From contig NZ_JAIOAA010000001.1 of NCBI RefSeq assembly GCF_019890675.1, positions 558,001 through 622,000 of the forward strand: 64,000 bases of DNA, given 5' to 3'. Shown one piece after another: positions 53,494 through 60,660 of the stretch. The number at the start of each line of letters is the position of its first letter. Positions within the stretch are counted from its first letter, which is position 1. The position numbers were made by a program, and so were the translations under genes. This DNA comes from Micromonospora sp. PLK6-60 (lineage in GTDB: Bacteria > Actinomycetota > Actinomycetes > Mycobacteriales > Micromonosporaceae). Under the pieces are notes generated by a model. The model searched no databases, had not been told where the DNA came from, and saw nothing but the letters and a program-made list of their open reading frames with translations.

Positions 53494-54323
53494 TGTTGCG
53501 GATCGACCGGGTCTGCGCGGGCTACGCCGGTGGCCTGGTGCTGCACGAGGCGAGCCTCGAGGTGGCCTCCGCCAGCGTGCAGGCGGTGCTGGGCCGCAAC
53601 GGCGCGGGCAAGAGCACCCTGGTGCACACGGTCGCCGGCCTGTTGCGCCCGTACTCGGGGCGGATCGAGATCGGCGGCCAGCAGGTGGCCGGCTGGCAGC
53701 CGCACCTGATCGCCCGGTGCGGGGTCGGCCTGGTCCCGCAGGGCCGGCGGGTCTTCTCCCGGCTGTCGGTGGCCGAGCACCTCGCCCTGGCCGCCGCGCC
53801 GTGGCGGGCCGCGCCACCCGGCGGCGAGGGGTGGACGGTCGCCCGGATCCTGGACCTGCTGCCCCGCCTGGCGTTGCGCCTGCGCCACCGCGGCGACCAG
53901 CTCTCCGGCGGTGAGCAGCAGATGCTGGCGATCGCCCGGGCGCTGCTCGGCCAGCCGCACGTGCTGCTGCTCGACGAGCCGTGCGAGGGGCTCGCCCCCG
54001 AGCTGGCGGCGCGGATCCGAGATCTCGTCGGCACGCTGGCCCGGGGCGGGCTGGCCGTGCTGATCGTCGAGCAGCAGCTGCGGCACGCGCTGGAGATCGC
54101 CGACCGGATCGCGGTGCTGGAGTACGGCCGGGTGGTCTACGACCGGCCGTCGGACGAGGCCCGGGCCGATCCGGGCGCACTGGCGGCGATGCTCAGCGTC
54201 GCCGCGGCCGGGAAGCCGTCGGCCTCCCGGCCCGTGCCCGGCCCGCGTTCCGGGTCCGGGTCCCTCACCTGGACAGCTACGACAGGGATGAGCAGCGATG
54301 CCGACCGACCACGATGGCAGTGA
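53493..54323 (+). CDS. ABC importer ATP-binding protein, LivF type
   Basis: The 276-residue ATPase has Walker A GRNGAGKST, the signature LSGGEQQMLAIARAL and Walker B VLLLDEPCEGLAP. The C-terminal 35 or so residues are an unstructured extension (from PSASRPVPGP) not usual in LivF, and the last 26 bp overlap the next gene. It completes a binding protein, two-permease, two-ATPase importer. Confidence 0.9.
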   Translation: MLRIDRVCAGYAGGLVLHEASLEVASASVQAVLGRNGAGKSTLVHTVAGLLRPYSGRIEIGGQQVAGWQPHLIARCGVGLVPQGRRVFSRLSVAEHLALAAAPWRAAPPGGEGWTVARILDLLPRLALRLRHRGDQLSGGEQQMLAIARALLGQPHVLLLDEPCEGLAPELAARIRDLVGTLARGGLAVLIVEQQLRHALEIADRIAVLEYGRVVYDRPSDEARADPGALAAMLSVAAAGKPSASRPVPGPRSGSGSLTWTATTGMSSDADRPRWQ

Positions 54324-55116
54324 GTACACCTTCGACAACGGCACCCCGGACGCGGTGCCCCAGCTGCGGGCGTTGGAGTCGTTCCTGGACCCGATCACCG
54401 CCCGCCGGCTGTCCCCGCCGGTGCTCACCCCCGGCGGCACCTGCTGGGAGGTCGGCGCCGGGGGCGGCTCGATCGCCCGCGGCATGGCGCGGGCGATCGG
54501 GCCCACCGGCCGGGTGCTGGCCACCGACATCGACACCGTGCACCTGACGGCCGCCGACAACCTCGACGTACGCCGGCACGACGTGCGCACCGAGCCGCTG
54601 CCCGGCGACGCCTTCGACCTGATCCACGCCCGGCTGGTGCTGCTGCACCTGCCGGAACGGCGGCGGGTGCTGGCCGCGCTGGCCGGCGGGCTGGCACCGG
54701 GGGGCTGGCTGGTCGTCGAGGAGTTCGACTGCACCGCGCCGCTGCGCGTGCTGACCGCGCCGAGCGACGACGCGGCGAAACTCTTCGCCGCGGTGACCGA
54801 CGCGATGCTCGACGTCCTGCAGGGCAACGGCGCGGACCTGGCCTGGGCGCAGGACGTGCACGCCGAGCTGGTCGGTGCCGGGCTGGTCGAGGTGGACACG
54901 ATCACCCACTCGCAGAGCTGGCCCGGCGGCTCCGCCGGGGCGTCGCTGTACGAGACGAACTCCCGCCAGCTGGAACCGCAACTGCTCGACGCGGGCCTGT
55001 CGCCGGGGCAGTTGGACGGGTTCCGCCGGCTGCTGCGGGATCCGGCGTTCAGCGTCATGTCCTACCAGTTCGTGTCGACGCGGGGCCGGCGACCGGTGGC
55101 GCAACCGCACGAGTGA
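54298..55116 (+). CDS. SAM-dependent methyltransferase, class I
   Basis: The 272-residue protein has SAM motif I CWEVGAGGGSIARGMARAI, acidic residue in VLATDIDTVHL, and DAFDLIHARLVLLHLPERRR as motif IV. The substrate is unknown. Its ATG lies 26 bp inside the end of the LivF gene, so it is the last gene of the transport operon and likely co-expressed; a link between methylation and the imported compound is an inference. The next gene begins a mobile-element remnant. Confidence 0.85.
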   Translation: MPTDHDGSEYTFDNGTPDAVPQLRALESFLDPITARRLSPPVLTPGGTCWEVGAGGGSIARGMARAIGPTGRVLATDIDTVHLTAADNLDVRRHDVRTEPLPGDAFDLIHARLVLLHLPERRRVLAALAGGLAPGGWLVVEEFDCTAPLRVLTAPSDDAAKLFAAVTDAMLDVLQGNGADLAWAQDVHAELVGAGLVEVDTITHSQSWPGGSAGASLYETNSRQLEPQLLDAGLSPGQLDGFRRLLRDPAFSVMSYQFVSTRGRRPVAQPHE

Positions 55117-55134
55117 CGACGCGCGCCCGGTGGG

Positions 55135-55407
55135 TCAATGCCGCTGTGGCGAGTTGGACCGCCTCTGTTGCCCGACCGGCACGGGGGCGGTCCGTCGTCG
55201 GATGATCAACCCCGCCGGCTGCACGAAGATCGACCGTCGGGCCACCGCCTCGCCCTTGTCGTTGAGCTGGTACCCGTCGAGCCACACCCACCGGTCGTAG
55301 GTCGGCCAGTCGAGTACGCGGATCATCCGGAACATGATCGGGTTGACGAACTGCACGCTGGCCGCTCGGGTCACCCGCACCAGGTCGCCAGCCTGGAGCT
55401 GGGTCAC
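55135..55407 (-). CDS. small conserved protein of an integrative element
   Basis: The 90-residue protein starts at a GTG that overlaps the stop of the preceding tiny gene (GTGA). Its core (LQAGDLVRVTRAASVQFVNP, then WVWLDGYQLNDKGEAVARRS) resembles short hypothetical proteins I recall from actinobacterial integrative elements. It has a beta-rich pattern and no known function. A longer version from 55488 is possible, but the overlap supports this start. It is the third gene of an overlapping operon. Confidence 0.7.
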   Translation of the reverse strand: MTQLQAGDLVRVTRAASVQFVNPIMFRMIRVLDWPTYDRWVWLDGYQLNDKGEAVARRSIFVQPAGLIIRRRTAPVPVGQQRRSNSPQRH

Positions 55408-55571
55408 CGAAGGTCCCTGACCCGTCGCCAGGCCAGGATCTGGGCACGCGAGAGCGCGACGCGGGGACACCAGCCGTCCGGATGGCACCAGGCACAGCGC
55501 TTGAAGGTGTGGTCATCGAGAACGAACCAGGCCACCTGCACCAGGAAGGGCACCTCGGGACGTTCGATCAC
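55404..55571 (-). CDS. 55-residue protein with a cysteine cluster (overlapping operon gene 2)
   Basis: Bases 55571 to 55404 encode 55 residues from a GTG, beginning MIERPEVPFLVQVAWFVLDD and containing KRCAWCHPDGWCPR, a CxxC-x6-C-like cluster that could hold zinc or iron. The GTG overlaps the stop of the upstream gene by 4 bases and its own stop overlaps the next GTG by 4 bases. The double overlap, with sensible composition, is good evidence that it is real. I do not recognise a family. Confidence 0.7.
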   Translation of the reverse strand: MIERPEVPFLVQVAWFVLDDHTFKRCAWCHPDGWCPRVALSRAQILAWRRVRDLR

Positions 55572-55744
55572 GACCCATCACCGAGCCAGTGCCCCCGGTT
55601 GATCGGGACACGATGCCTGGCCCGGCACGGCAGCTCCGCGCCACACCGGCAGACCTTCCGCCACTTGGCCCAGGACCACACCGGCCGATGCCGCCTGGCC
55701 AGGGTTAGAGCCGTTGCCAACAGGTATTCGTCGTAGCGGACCAT
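55568..55744 (-). CDS. 58-residue protein of an integrative element (overlapping operon gene 1)
   Basis: The protein starts at an ATG after GAGG (a GTG two codons earlier is possible). It is basic, with a CxC pair (KVCRCGAELPCRARHR) and Trp-rich WSWAKWRK, in keeping with small nucleic-acid-binding or zinc-binding proteins. Similar short proteins accompany GntR regulators in actinobacterial integrative elements, as far as I recall. It reads away from the GntR gene; the iterated operator lies between them. Confidence 0.65.
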   Translation of the reverse strand: MVRYDEYLLATALTLARRHRPVWSWAKWRKVCRCGAELPCRARHRVPINRGHWLGDGS

Positions 55745-55771
55745 TGGCACCTCACAACCTACGTTACTAGG

Positions 55772-55795
55772 TATACCGGGTGTACCGACTATACC
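55772..55795. promoter_or_regulatory. three 9-bp iterons between divergent small-protein operon and GntR gene
   Basis: TATACC (55772-55777), TGTACC (55781-55786) and TATACC (55790-55795) recur at exactly 9-bp spacing, the first two within GGTATACC and GGTGTACC. They lie 28 bp upstream of the ATG at 55744 and about 55 bp before the GntR ATG. They are likely the binding site of the adjacent GntR protein. Confidence 0.6.
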
Positions 55796-55849
55796 CCGTG
55801 TCGCCTGTCGTGGTGCCTTACGTGTTCTCTTGCGTGGGGAGGGCTACGG

Positions 55850-56071
55850 ATGGCTGAGCCGCTGTATCAACAGATCGCCGACGACATCACGCGCCAGATC
55901 GAGTCCGGCGTGTTGAAGCCAGGCGACCGCCTGCCCAGCACCCGGCAGCTCTGCGACATCTACGAAGTCAGCGAGACGGTCATCCGCTTCGTCATGATCC
56001 AGCTCAAGGCGCGGAACCTCGTGTACGGGCAGCCGGGCCGAGGCGTCTACGTCAATCCCCCGGCAGACTAG
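55850..56071 (+). CDS. minimal GntR-type DNA-binding protein
   Basis: The 73-residue protein consists of a GntR winged helix and nothing else: LYQQIADDITRQIESGVLKP, GDRLPSTRQLCDIYEV and YGQPGRGVYVNPPAD. It has no ligand-binding domain. The ATG follows GGGGAGGG. Such short GntR proteins are frequent in actinobacterial integrative elements, where they repress excision or transfer genes. It likely binds the 9-bp iterons upstream and thereby controls the overlapping small genes. Confidence 0.85.
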   Translation: MAEPLYQQIADDITRQIESGVLKPGDRLPSTRQLCDIYEVSETVIRFVMIQLKARNLVYGQPGRGVYVNPPAD

Positions 56072-56109
56072 ATCCAAGGGAGGCGACGGGCAGCAGCGTC
56101 CGTCGCCCG

Positions 56110-56223
56110 TCAGCCTGCGTGAAGCTCCAGCCGCCCACCCTCGCTGATCGCGGTGGCCCACTCGGTAAGCGCCGGCTCGCTGAGCGGCCCACCCGCGTGC
56201 TCCTCTAAGGCGGGGTCCGACAC
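56110..56223 (-). CDS. possible 37-residue protein
   Basis: A GTG-started frame of 38 codons encodes MSDPALEEHAGGPLSEPALT and ends LELHAG. The composition is protein-like and the frame is closed by an in-frame TAG two codons upstream of the GTG. There is no clear ribosome-binding site and no recognised family. It may be real or the remnant of a longer gene. Confidence 0.3.
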   Translation of the reverse strand: MSDPALEEHAGGPLSEPALTEWATAISEGGRLELHAG

Positions 56224-56224
56224 C

Positions 56225-56838
56225 CGCTACATCTGCCGGTTCAGCACCCGCCACCGACGATCGTCGCGGGCCGAGTTGGAGGCGGAGCTAGCCGCCGAGC
56301 AGATCACCCCGAAGATGGCCGGAGCAGCCGAACGGAAGTGGCTGGGCGAGGCCGAGCAGTTGGAGCAGCAAGAACGGGAACTGTCCGCTCCGCCCGCGCT
56401 GGCCGCCTTCCTCGGGGCCGGGGGGACGTTCAGGCCCGCTGGGACGCTGCCCCGATGCCGGCCCGTCGGGCGGTCGCCCGGGAGGTCTTGTCGCCGGCCC
56501 TGCTCGGACAGCTCCGGGTCGATCGGGTGAACGACAAGATCATCAGGGTGAAGTGCACAAAGCAGAAGAACGCGGCCGAGTTCGAGCCGCTGTCGCTCGG
56601 GCTCGACACAGAAGGCGAGTCGGCCGTGTTGAAGCCGGCCACACCGGTCCGCTGGGAGGAGCAAGAGCGGATCATCGCCTGGATGGACGAACTCGGCCTC
56701 CCGCTCAACATCGGTGCCCGACCCGCACAGGAGGCGTTGACCAGGGCCGGACACGAGCTGGCCCGACGAGCAGTCGAGGACGCCAATCGGGAGCGCAAGA
56801 CCCGGGCGCCCATCCCGAAGCCGACGGGCCCCAAGTAG
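56225..56838 (+). pseudogene. frameshifted serine-recombinase-like C-terminal fragment
   Basis: Two frames together read like the C-terminal part of a large serine recombinase. The first (to about 56440) has a coiled-coil-like stretch (RAELEAELAAEQITPKMAGA, then EAEQLEQQERELSAP). The second continues with WDAAPMPARRAVAREVLSP and LLGQLRVDRVND, matching the usual W-x-LPxxRRAV-x-LLSP pattern. A frameshift near 56443 separates them, and the catalytic N-terminal domain is missing. The second frame then runs on to 56838 with an acidic and basic tail I do not recognise. Without the N-terminal resolvase domain it cannot recombine, so the element is probably immobile. Confidence 0.55.
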
Positions 56839-56897
56839 GGGTATCGCGGCGGCCAGAGTAACCGGAGGGCACCGGTGACAAGACCCATACGACACGT

Positions 56898-56934
56898 GAC
56901 GAGGGCTTCCCACGGCTGGCGGGAAGCCCTCGTC
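56898..56934 (+). terminator. strong terminator hairpin
   Basis: GACGAGGGCTTCCC and GGGAAGCCCTCGTC form a perfect 14-bp stem with a 9-base loop, followed by TTGT. It lies 60 bp after the recombinase-like fragment. Confidence 0.75.
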
Positions 56935-56968
56935 TTGTAGGTACCCGCCCGGTCTTCCCACGAGGAGC

Positions 56969-57053
56969 GGGAAGCGATGGGAAGACAGGCCCCGACGAGT
57001 ACAGCGTGGCCGGTCAGAGCAATTGGAGGGCTTCCCGGGAAGCGATGGGAAGA
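56969..57053. repeat. 17-bp direct repeat
   Basis: GGGAAGCGATGGGAAGA occurs at 56969-56985 and exactly again at 57037-57053, 68 bp apart, in noncoding sequence. It could be an iteron or the trace of a duplication within the element. Confidence 0.6.
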
Positions 57054-57084
57054 GGCAGACAGCATGCACCGCCCCGTCCTCCCA

Positions 57085-57118
57085 CCCGCCCCACACCCCC
57101 CGGAGGGGTGTGGGCGGG
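57085..57118 (-). terminator. hairpin after the small membrane-protein genes
   Basis: CCCGCCCCACACCCC pairs with GGGGTGTGGGCGGG with one bulged base, 40 bp beyond the stop of the 67-residue membrane-protein gene. Confidence 0.55.
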
Positions 57119-57157
57119 AAGGAAGGACGGGCATCGATTGAAGAGAAAACCTAGAGG

Positions 57158-57361
57158 TCAGACATCTCGCCTTGTGAGGAAGTTGGCCGCCGCGAGAACC
57201 AGACTGACCATGCCGGCGAACGTCCCAGCACCAGAGGCAAGGGCCTTACCGATACTCGGCTCGGTGGCCCAAGAGATCCAGCTTGCGATGGTTCCCGCGA
57301 GGCTGGCCGCCAAAACGACCACTACCAGCCACAGGAGACGGACGGCGAGAGCATTGTCCAT
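57158..57361 (-). CDS. 67-residue two-helix membrane protein (paralogue 2)
   Basis: The ATG follows GGAGG. The protein has two hydrophobic helices (LWLVVVVLAASLAGTIASWI and ASGAGTFAGMVSLVLAAANF) joined by a short polar loop, and a charged end (RRDV). It can be aligned without gaps over its full length with the protein from 57521-57724, with 29 of 67 residues identical. Function unknown; it could be a holin-like or surface-exclusion-type membrane component of the element, which is only a guess. Confidence 0.7.
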   Translation of the reverse strand: MDNALAVRLLWLVVVVLAASLAGTIASWISWATEPSIGKALASGAGTFAGMVSLVLAAANFLTRRDV

Positions 57362-57520
57362 TCGTAAAACCTCCACGGGACACACTTGTCCCACTCGCCG
57401 GGCTGGTGAGACCCGTAGGAAAGTGATAGCCGTGGTTGGTTCGGTTGACCTCGACTGTGCAGCTGTGCGGCAGACGCTCGCAAGCGATCGTGATGGCAGT
57501 CACCCATCGGATCTACGGCA

Positions 57521-57724
57521 TCACTCGTCCCTGCCGCCGAGGAACCTGATAACCGTGAGGATCAGGAGCAGGGCACCAGCGAACGCGCCTGCACCAAACA
57601 GCAGCGCACCGCCGAGGTCGTGGTCGCCTAGCCAACGGATCACGCCGGCAGCGGTGCCGATGAAGGCGGCGACCAAGATCGCGATAGCCAGCCACTGGAG
57701 ACGAGCGGCAATGTCATTCCCCAT
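57521..57724 (-). CDS. 67-residue two-helix membrane protein (paralogue 1)
   Basis: The ATG follows GGGAGC. The two helices are WLAIAILVAAFIGTAAGVIR and LLFGAGAFAGALLLILTVIR, and the end is GGRDE. It is the same length as, and 43% identical to, the protein encoded 160 bp downstream, so the pair arose by tandem duplication and has diverged. No family was recognised. Confidence 0.7.
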   Translation of the reverse strand: MGNDIAARLQWLAIAILVAAFIGTAAGVIRWLGDHDLGGALLFGAGAFAGALLLILTVIRFLGGRDE

Positions 57725-58546
57725 CGGGGAAAGCTCCCTTCGAGACAGACTCCTCCCTTGTGGAGGAAGTGCTGCCCCGCGCTCCGCCTTGCTTCGCAAG
57801 ATGTCAGGCCTGGGTGGCCCACGTCAATAGGACTATGTCGCGGGTGAGCTGGGTCACGTTGCGCGTCAGCATGGAGCGAGCGCAGCTCGTTTTTTGGGCG
57901 ACGCTGCCACGGGCGACCCCGCCACTCGTCCGCTCTTCTCTCTCTCCGGCAATCCGGGGGCCGACCCCTCCGCTGGCTCTTGTCGTCCCGTGGCCGGTCA
58001 GGGGGTATGTCGATAGCCCTCGGGCCCTGCTCGTTCGAGGACGAGCACGAGGACGGGAGGGGGCCTCGTCGGTACCGTCCCGCTGGCCGCCGCCCGGGGT
58101 CCCGCTGTCAGGCCTGGGGGTGTCCTCGCCGGCTGAGGCTCCCGAAGCCTCCCGATATTGCCCCGCGGCCCATTAGATCGACGTGTTCCCAGGGGGGCAA
58201 ACGGGACTGCCGAACTGTTCCGTTCGTGGCGTCGGCGACGGTTACCGCTGAGTCACGTGCAGGCCAGCCGCGCGCAGCCGCAGCTCAAGCCGGCGTCCAT
58301 GTCTGCGGCGAGGCGCCGGACGTGCGCTTACGTCAGGTTCCCGGATGTCCTCCAGCACAACAGGCCCGTCTTCGGACCGACCCGCCTCGGCCCGCCTGCG
58401 CTCGTTCGATGCGGGTCGACAACGTGCGGATAGCTCCCCGGAATCAGGTGCATGCCAAACGACACGCGGCGCGCCGCTGGCCGCGAGTCAGCCCGATCCC
58501 GGCGTGCGCAACGTCGGAGACGTACGGCGGCGATCCCGCCGCGACA
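57725..58546. other. 822-bp intergenic region between the element remnant and the sugar cluster
   Basis: It contains one rho-independent-like terminator (57877-57895). Otherwise no gene, tRNA or obvious attachment site was seen. Composition shifts through the region from mixed to strongly GC-rich. The long open frames are arginine-, serine- and proline-rich and lack domain character. Confidence 0.5.
57877..57895 (+). terminator. classical intrinsic terminator with six T
   Basis: CGAGC-GCA-GCTCG is followed immediately by TTTTTT. Such T-runs are rare in this DNA, so it stands out. No gene on the plus strand lies directly upstream, so its source transcript is unclear. Confidence 0.55.
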
Positions 58547-59656
58547 ATGCCAGAGATGAGGGTTCCCTTTCTCGACCTGCGGGCGCCGTACGTCGAGCTG
58601 CGCGCCGAGATCGACGCGGCCTACGCGCGGGTGATGGAGTCCGGCTGGCACGTGCTCGGGCCCGAGGTGGAAGCCTTCGAGGCCGAGTTCGCGGCCTACT
58701 GCGGGGCGGCCCACTGCGTGACGGTCGGCAACGGCTGCGACGCGCTGGAGCTGACGTTGCGGGCCCTCGGGATCGGGCCGGGCGACGAGGTGCTCGTGCC
58801 GTCCCACACGTTCATCGCGACGTGGTTCGCGGTGACGGCGGTCGGCGCCCGACCGGTCCCCGTCGAGCCGGACGAGAAGACGTTCACCATCGACCCCGGG
58901 CGCGCCGAGGCGGCGGTCACCCCGCGTACCCGGGCGATCCTGCCGGTGCACCTGTACGGCCAGCCGGCCGACCTGAGTTCGCTGCGCGGCGTCGCGGAGC
59001 GGTACGGCCTGGCCGTGGTCGAGGACGCCGCGCAGGCGGCCGGCGCGCGTCATCGGGGCGACCGGATCGGCGCCGGGTCGACGGCGGTCGCGTTCAGTTT
59101 CTATCCGGCCAAGAACCTGGGGGCGGCCGGGGACAGCGGCGCGGTGGTCACCGACGACGCGGCACTGGCCGACCGGCTCCGGCTGGTACGCGGCTACGGC
59201 GCCCGGGCGAAGTACCGGCACGAGGTGATCGGCACGAACTCCCGCACCGACGAGGTGCAGGCGGCGATCCTGCGGGTCAAGCTGCGCCACCTGGACGACT
59301 GGAACGCCCGCCGCGCCGCCGTGGCGCAGCGCTACCTGGATGAGCTGGGCGGCGCGGGTGACCTGCTGCTGCCGGCGGTCGCCTCGTGGGCGGAGCACGC
59401 CTGGCACCTGTTCGTCGTGCGCACCGACCGGCGCGCGGAACTGCGCGACCGGCTCGCCGCGGACGGCGTCGAGACGATCATCCACTACCCGACCGCCGTG
59501 CACCGCTCCCCCGCGTACGCCGATCTGGGCTGGCCGGCCGGGGCCTTCCCGCTCGCCGAGCGGCTGGCCGCCGAGGTGCTGAGCCTGCCGATCGGACCGC
59601 ACCTGTCCGGCGAGCAGGCCGGCGCCGTGATCTCCGCCGTCCGCCGGGCCCGCTGA
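58547..59656 (+). CDS. PLP-dependent NDP-sugar aminotransferase (DegT/DnrJ/EryC1 family)
   Basis: The 369-residue protein is a sugar aminotransferase: VPFLDLRAPYVELRAEID, VGNGCDALELTLRALGIGPG, VVEDAAQAAGARHRG and SFYPAKNLGAAGDSG with the PLP-binding lysine. IHYPTAVHRSPAYADLGWP is typical of the DesV/EryCI/FdtB group, which forms TDP-3-amino-3,6-dideoxyhexoses from 3-keto sugars. An ATG three codons later (58556) is an equal candidate start; neither has a good ribosome-binding site. It is convergent with an N,N-dimethyltransferase gene that would act on its product. Confidence 0.9.
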   Translation: MPEMRVPFLDLRAPYVELRAEIDAAYARVMESGWHVLGPEVEAFEAEFAAYCGAAHCVTVGNGCDALELTLRALGIGPGDEVLVPSHTFIATWFAVTAVGARPVPVEPDEKTFTIDPGRAEAAVTPRTRAILPVHLYGQPADLSSLRGVAERYGLAVVEDAAQAAGARHRGDRIGAGSTAVAFSFYPAKNLGAAGDSGAVVTDDAALADRLRLVRGYGARAKYRHEVIGTNSRTDEVQAAILRVKLRHLDDWNARRAAVAQRYLDELGGAGDLLLPAVASWAEHAWHLFVVRTDRRAELRDRLAADGVETIIHYPTAVHRSPAYADLGWPAGAFPLAERLAAEVLSLPIGPHLSGEQAGAVISAVRRAR

Positions 59657-59664
59657 CACCCGGC

Positions 59665-59696
59665 GGACGGCGGTCCCGCCACTGTGGCCGCCGTCC
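59665..59696. terminator. hairpin between convergent aminotransferase and methyltransferase genes
   Basis: GGACGGCGG and CCGCCGTCC form a perfect 9-bp stem with a 14-base loop in the 57-bp gap between the two stop codons. Confidence 0.5.
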
Positions 59697-59713
59697 CGGC
59701 GGCTGTCGCCGGG

Positions 59714-60427
59714 CTATCGCCAGACGCCCACGAACAGCCCCCGGCCCGACGGCCCCCCGTCGAGGAGTTCCACCGTGCCGCCGGCGCGGCGGAAGGCGTC
59801 CTCGTACTGCTCCCGGGTGAACAGCGAGATGAGCAGGTCCTCGGTGAAGTGGCGCAGCCCGGTGTCGGCGTCGGCGACGGTGAAGTGCGCCGAGACGCGG
59901 GACGCGGCGCCCTCGCGGCGGGAGTGCGACACCCGCCCGATCACCCGCCCCTCGGTGCGGACCACGTCGCCGGTGACGTAGCCGTCGGCGAAGGTCTCCG
60001 GAAACCACCACGGCTCGACGACCACCACGCCGCCGGGGTTCAGGTGCGCGGCGAAACGGGCGAGCGTGGCGTCCAGCTCGGCGGTGCCGTGGGCGTGGCC
60101 GATGGAGCTGAACAGGCAGGTGATCGCGTCGAAGCGGCGGCCCAGCGCGAAGGAGCGCATGTCCGCCTGGTGCATGGTGAGCCAGGGTGACCTGCCGCGC
60201 CCGGCCTCGATCATGTCCCCGGACAGCTCCAGACCCTCGACGTGGTCGAAGAGGTCGTCGAAGTGGCGCAGGTGTTCGCCGGTGCCGCAGGCGACGTCCA
60301 GCAGCGAGCCGGCGTCGGGGTGCCGTTCGCGGATCACCTCCGCCACGCTGCGCGCCTCGGCGGCGTAGTCCCGGCCGCGGCCCCGGTAGATGGTGTCCCA
60401 GATCTCGGCCACTTCGCTGTCGTACAT
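59714..60427 (-). CDS. SAM-dependent N,N-dimethyltransferase of amino sugars (DesVI/TylM1 type)
   Basis: The 237-residue protein is the same length as DesVI and matches it from memory through much of the sequence: WDTIYRGRGRDYAAEARSVA, LLDVACGTGEHLRHF (SAM motif I), GLELSGDMIE, DAITCLFSSIGHAHG, PGGVVVVEPWWFPE and LDGGPSGRGLFVGVWR. DesVI and TylM1 add two methyl groups to the 3-amino group of TDP-3-amino-3,6-dideoxyhexoses (desosamine, mycaminose). The ATG follows GGGAG. It should act after the aminotransferase. The presence of an N-dimethyltransferase and an N-oxidase-like protein next to each other is unusual (see findings). Confidence 0.9.
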   Translation of the reverse strand: MYDSEVAEIWDTIYRGRGRDYAAEARSVAEVIRERHPDAGSLLDVACGTGEHLRHFDDLFDHVEGLELSGDMIEAGRGRSPWLTMHQADMRSFALGRRFDAITCLFSSIGHAHGTAELDATLARFAAHLNPGGVVVVEPWWFPETFADGYVTGDVVRTEGRVIGRVSHSRREGAASRVSAHFTVADADTGLRHFTEDLLISLFTREQYEDAFRRAGGTVELLDGGPSGRGLFVGVWR

Positions 60428-60660
60428 GTCGCGACTCCCGCCCGCCGGCATGGTTGCTGAAAAATAGAGGCGATTGCAGGGTATCGATGATGGCGGCACC
60501 CGTATTCGGGTGCGGAGCACACCGCATTCTGCGAGAAGGCCGCGCCGCAATCATGGAGATGTGCGGCCACGGCGGTCATGCCAGGCTCGGATGAGCTGAC
60601 GTGTCAATTGCCGCCTTCGGCGGTCTCTCCGCATTCCGGGAATCCTTGAGGGAGTCGACC

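Noticed and set aside
58160-58220. Possible tRNA or attachment site near the end of the mobile-element remnant
   Set aside because: The short GC-rich inverted pieces here do not fold into a tRNA cloverleaf and no matching repeat was found at the other side of the element.
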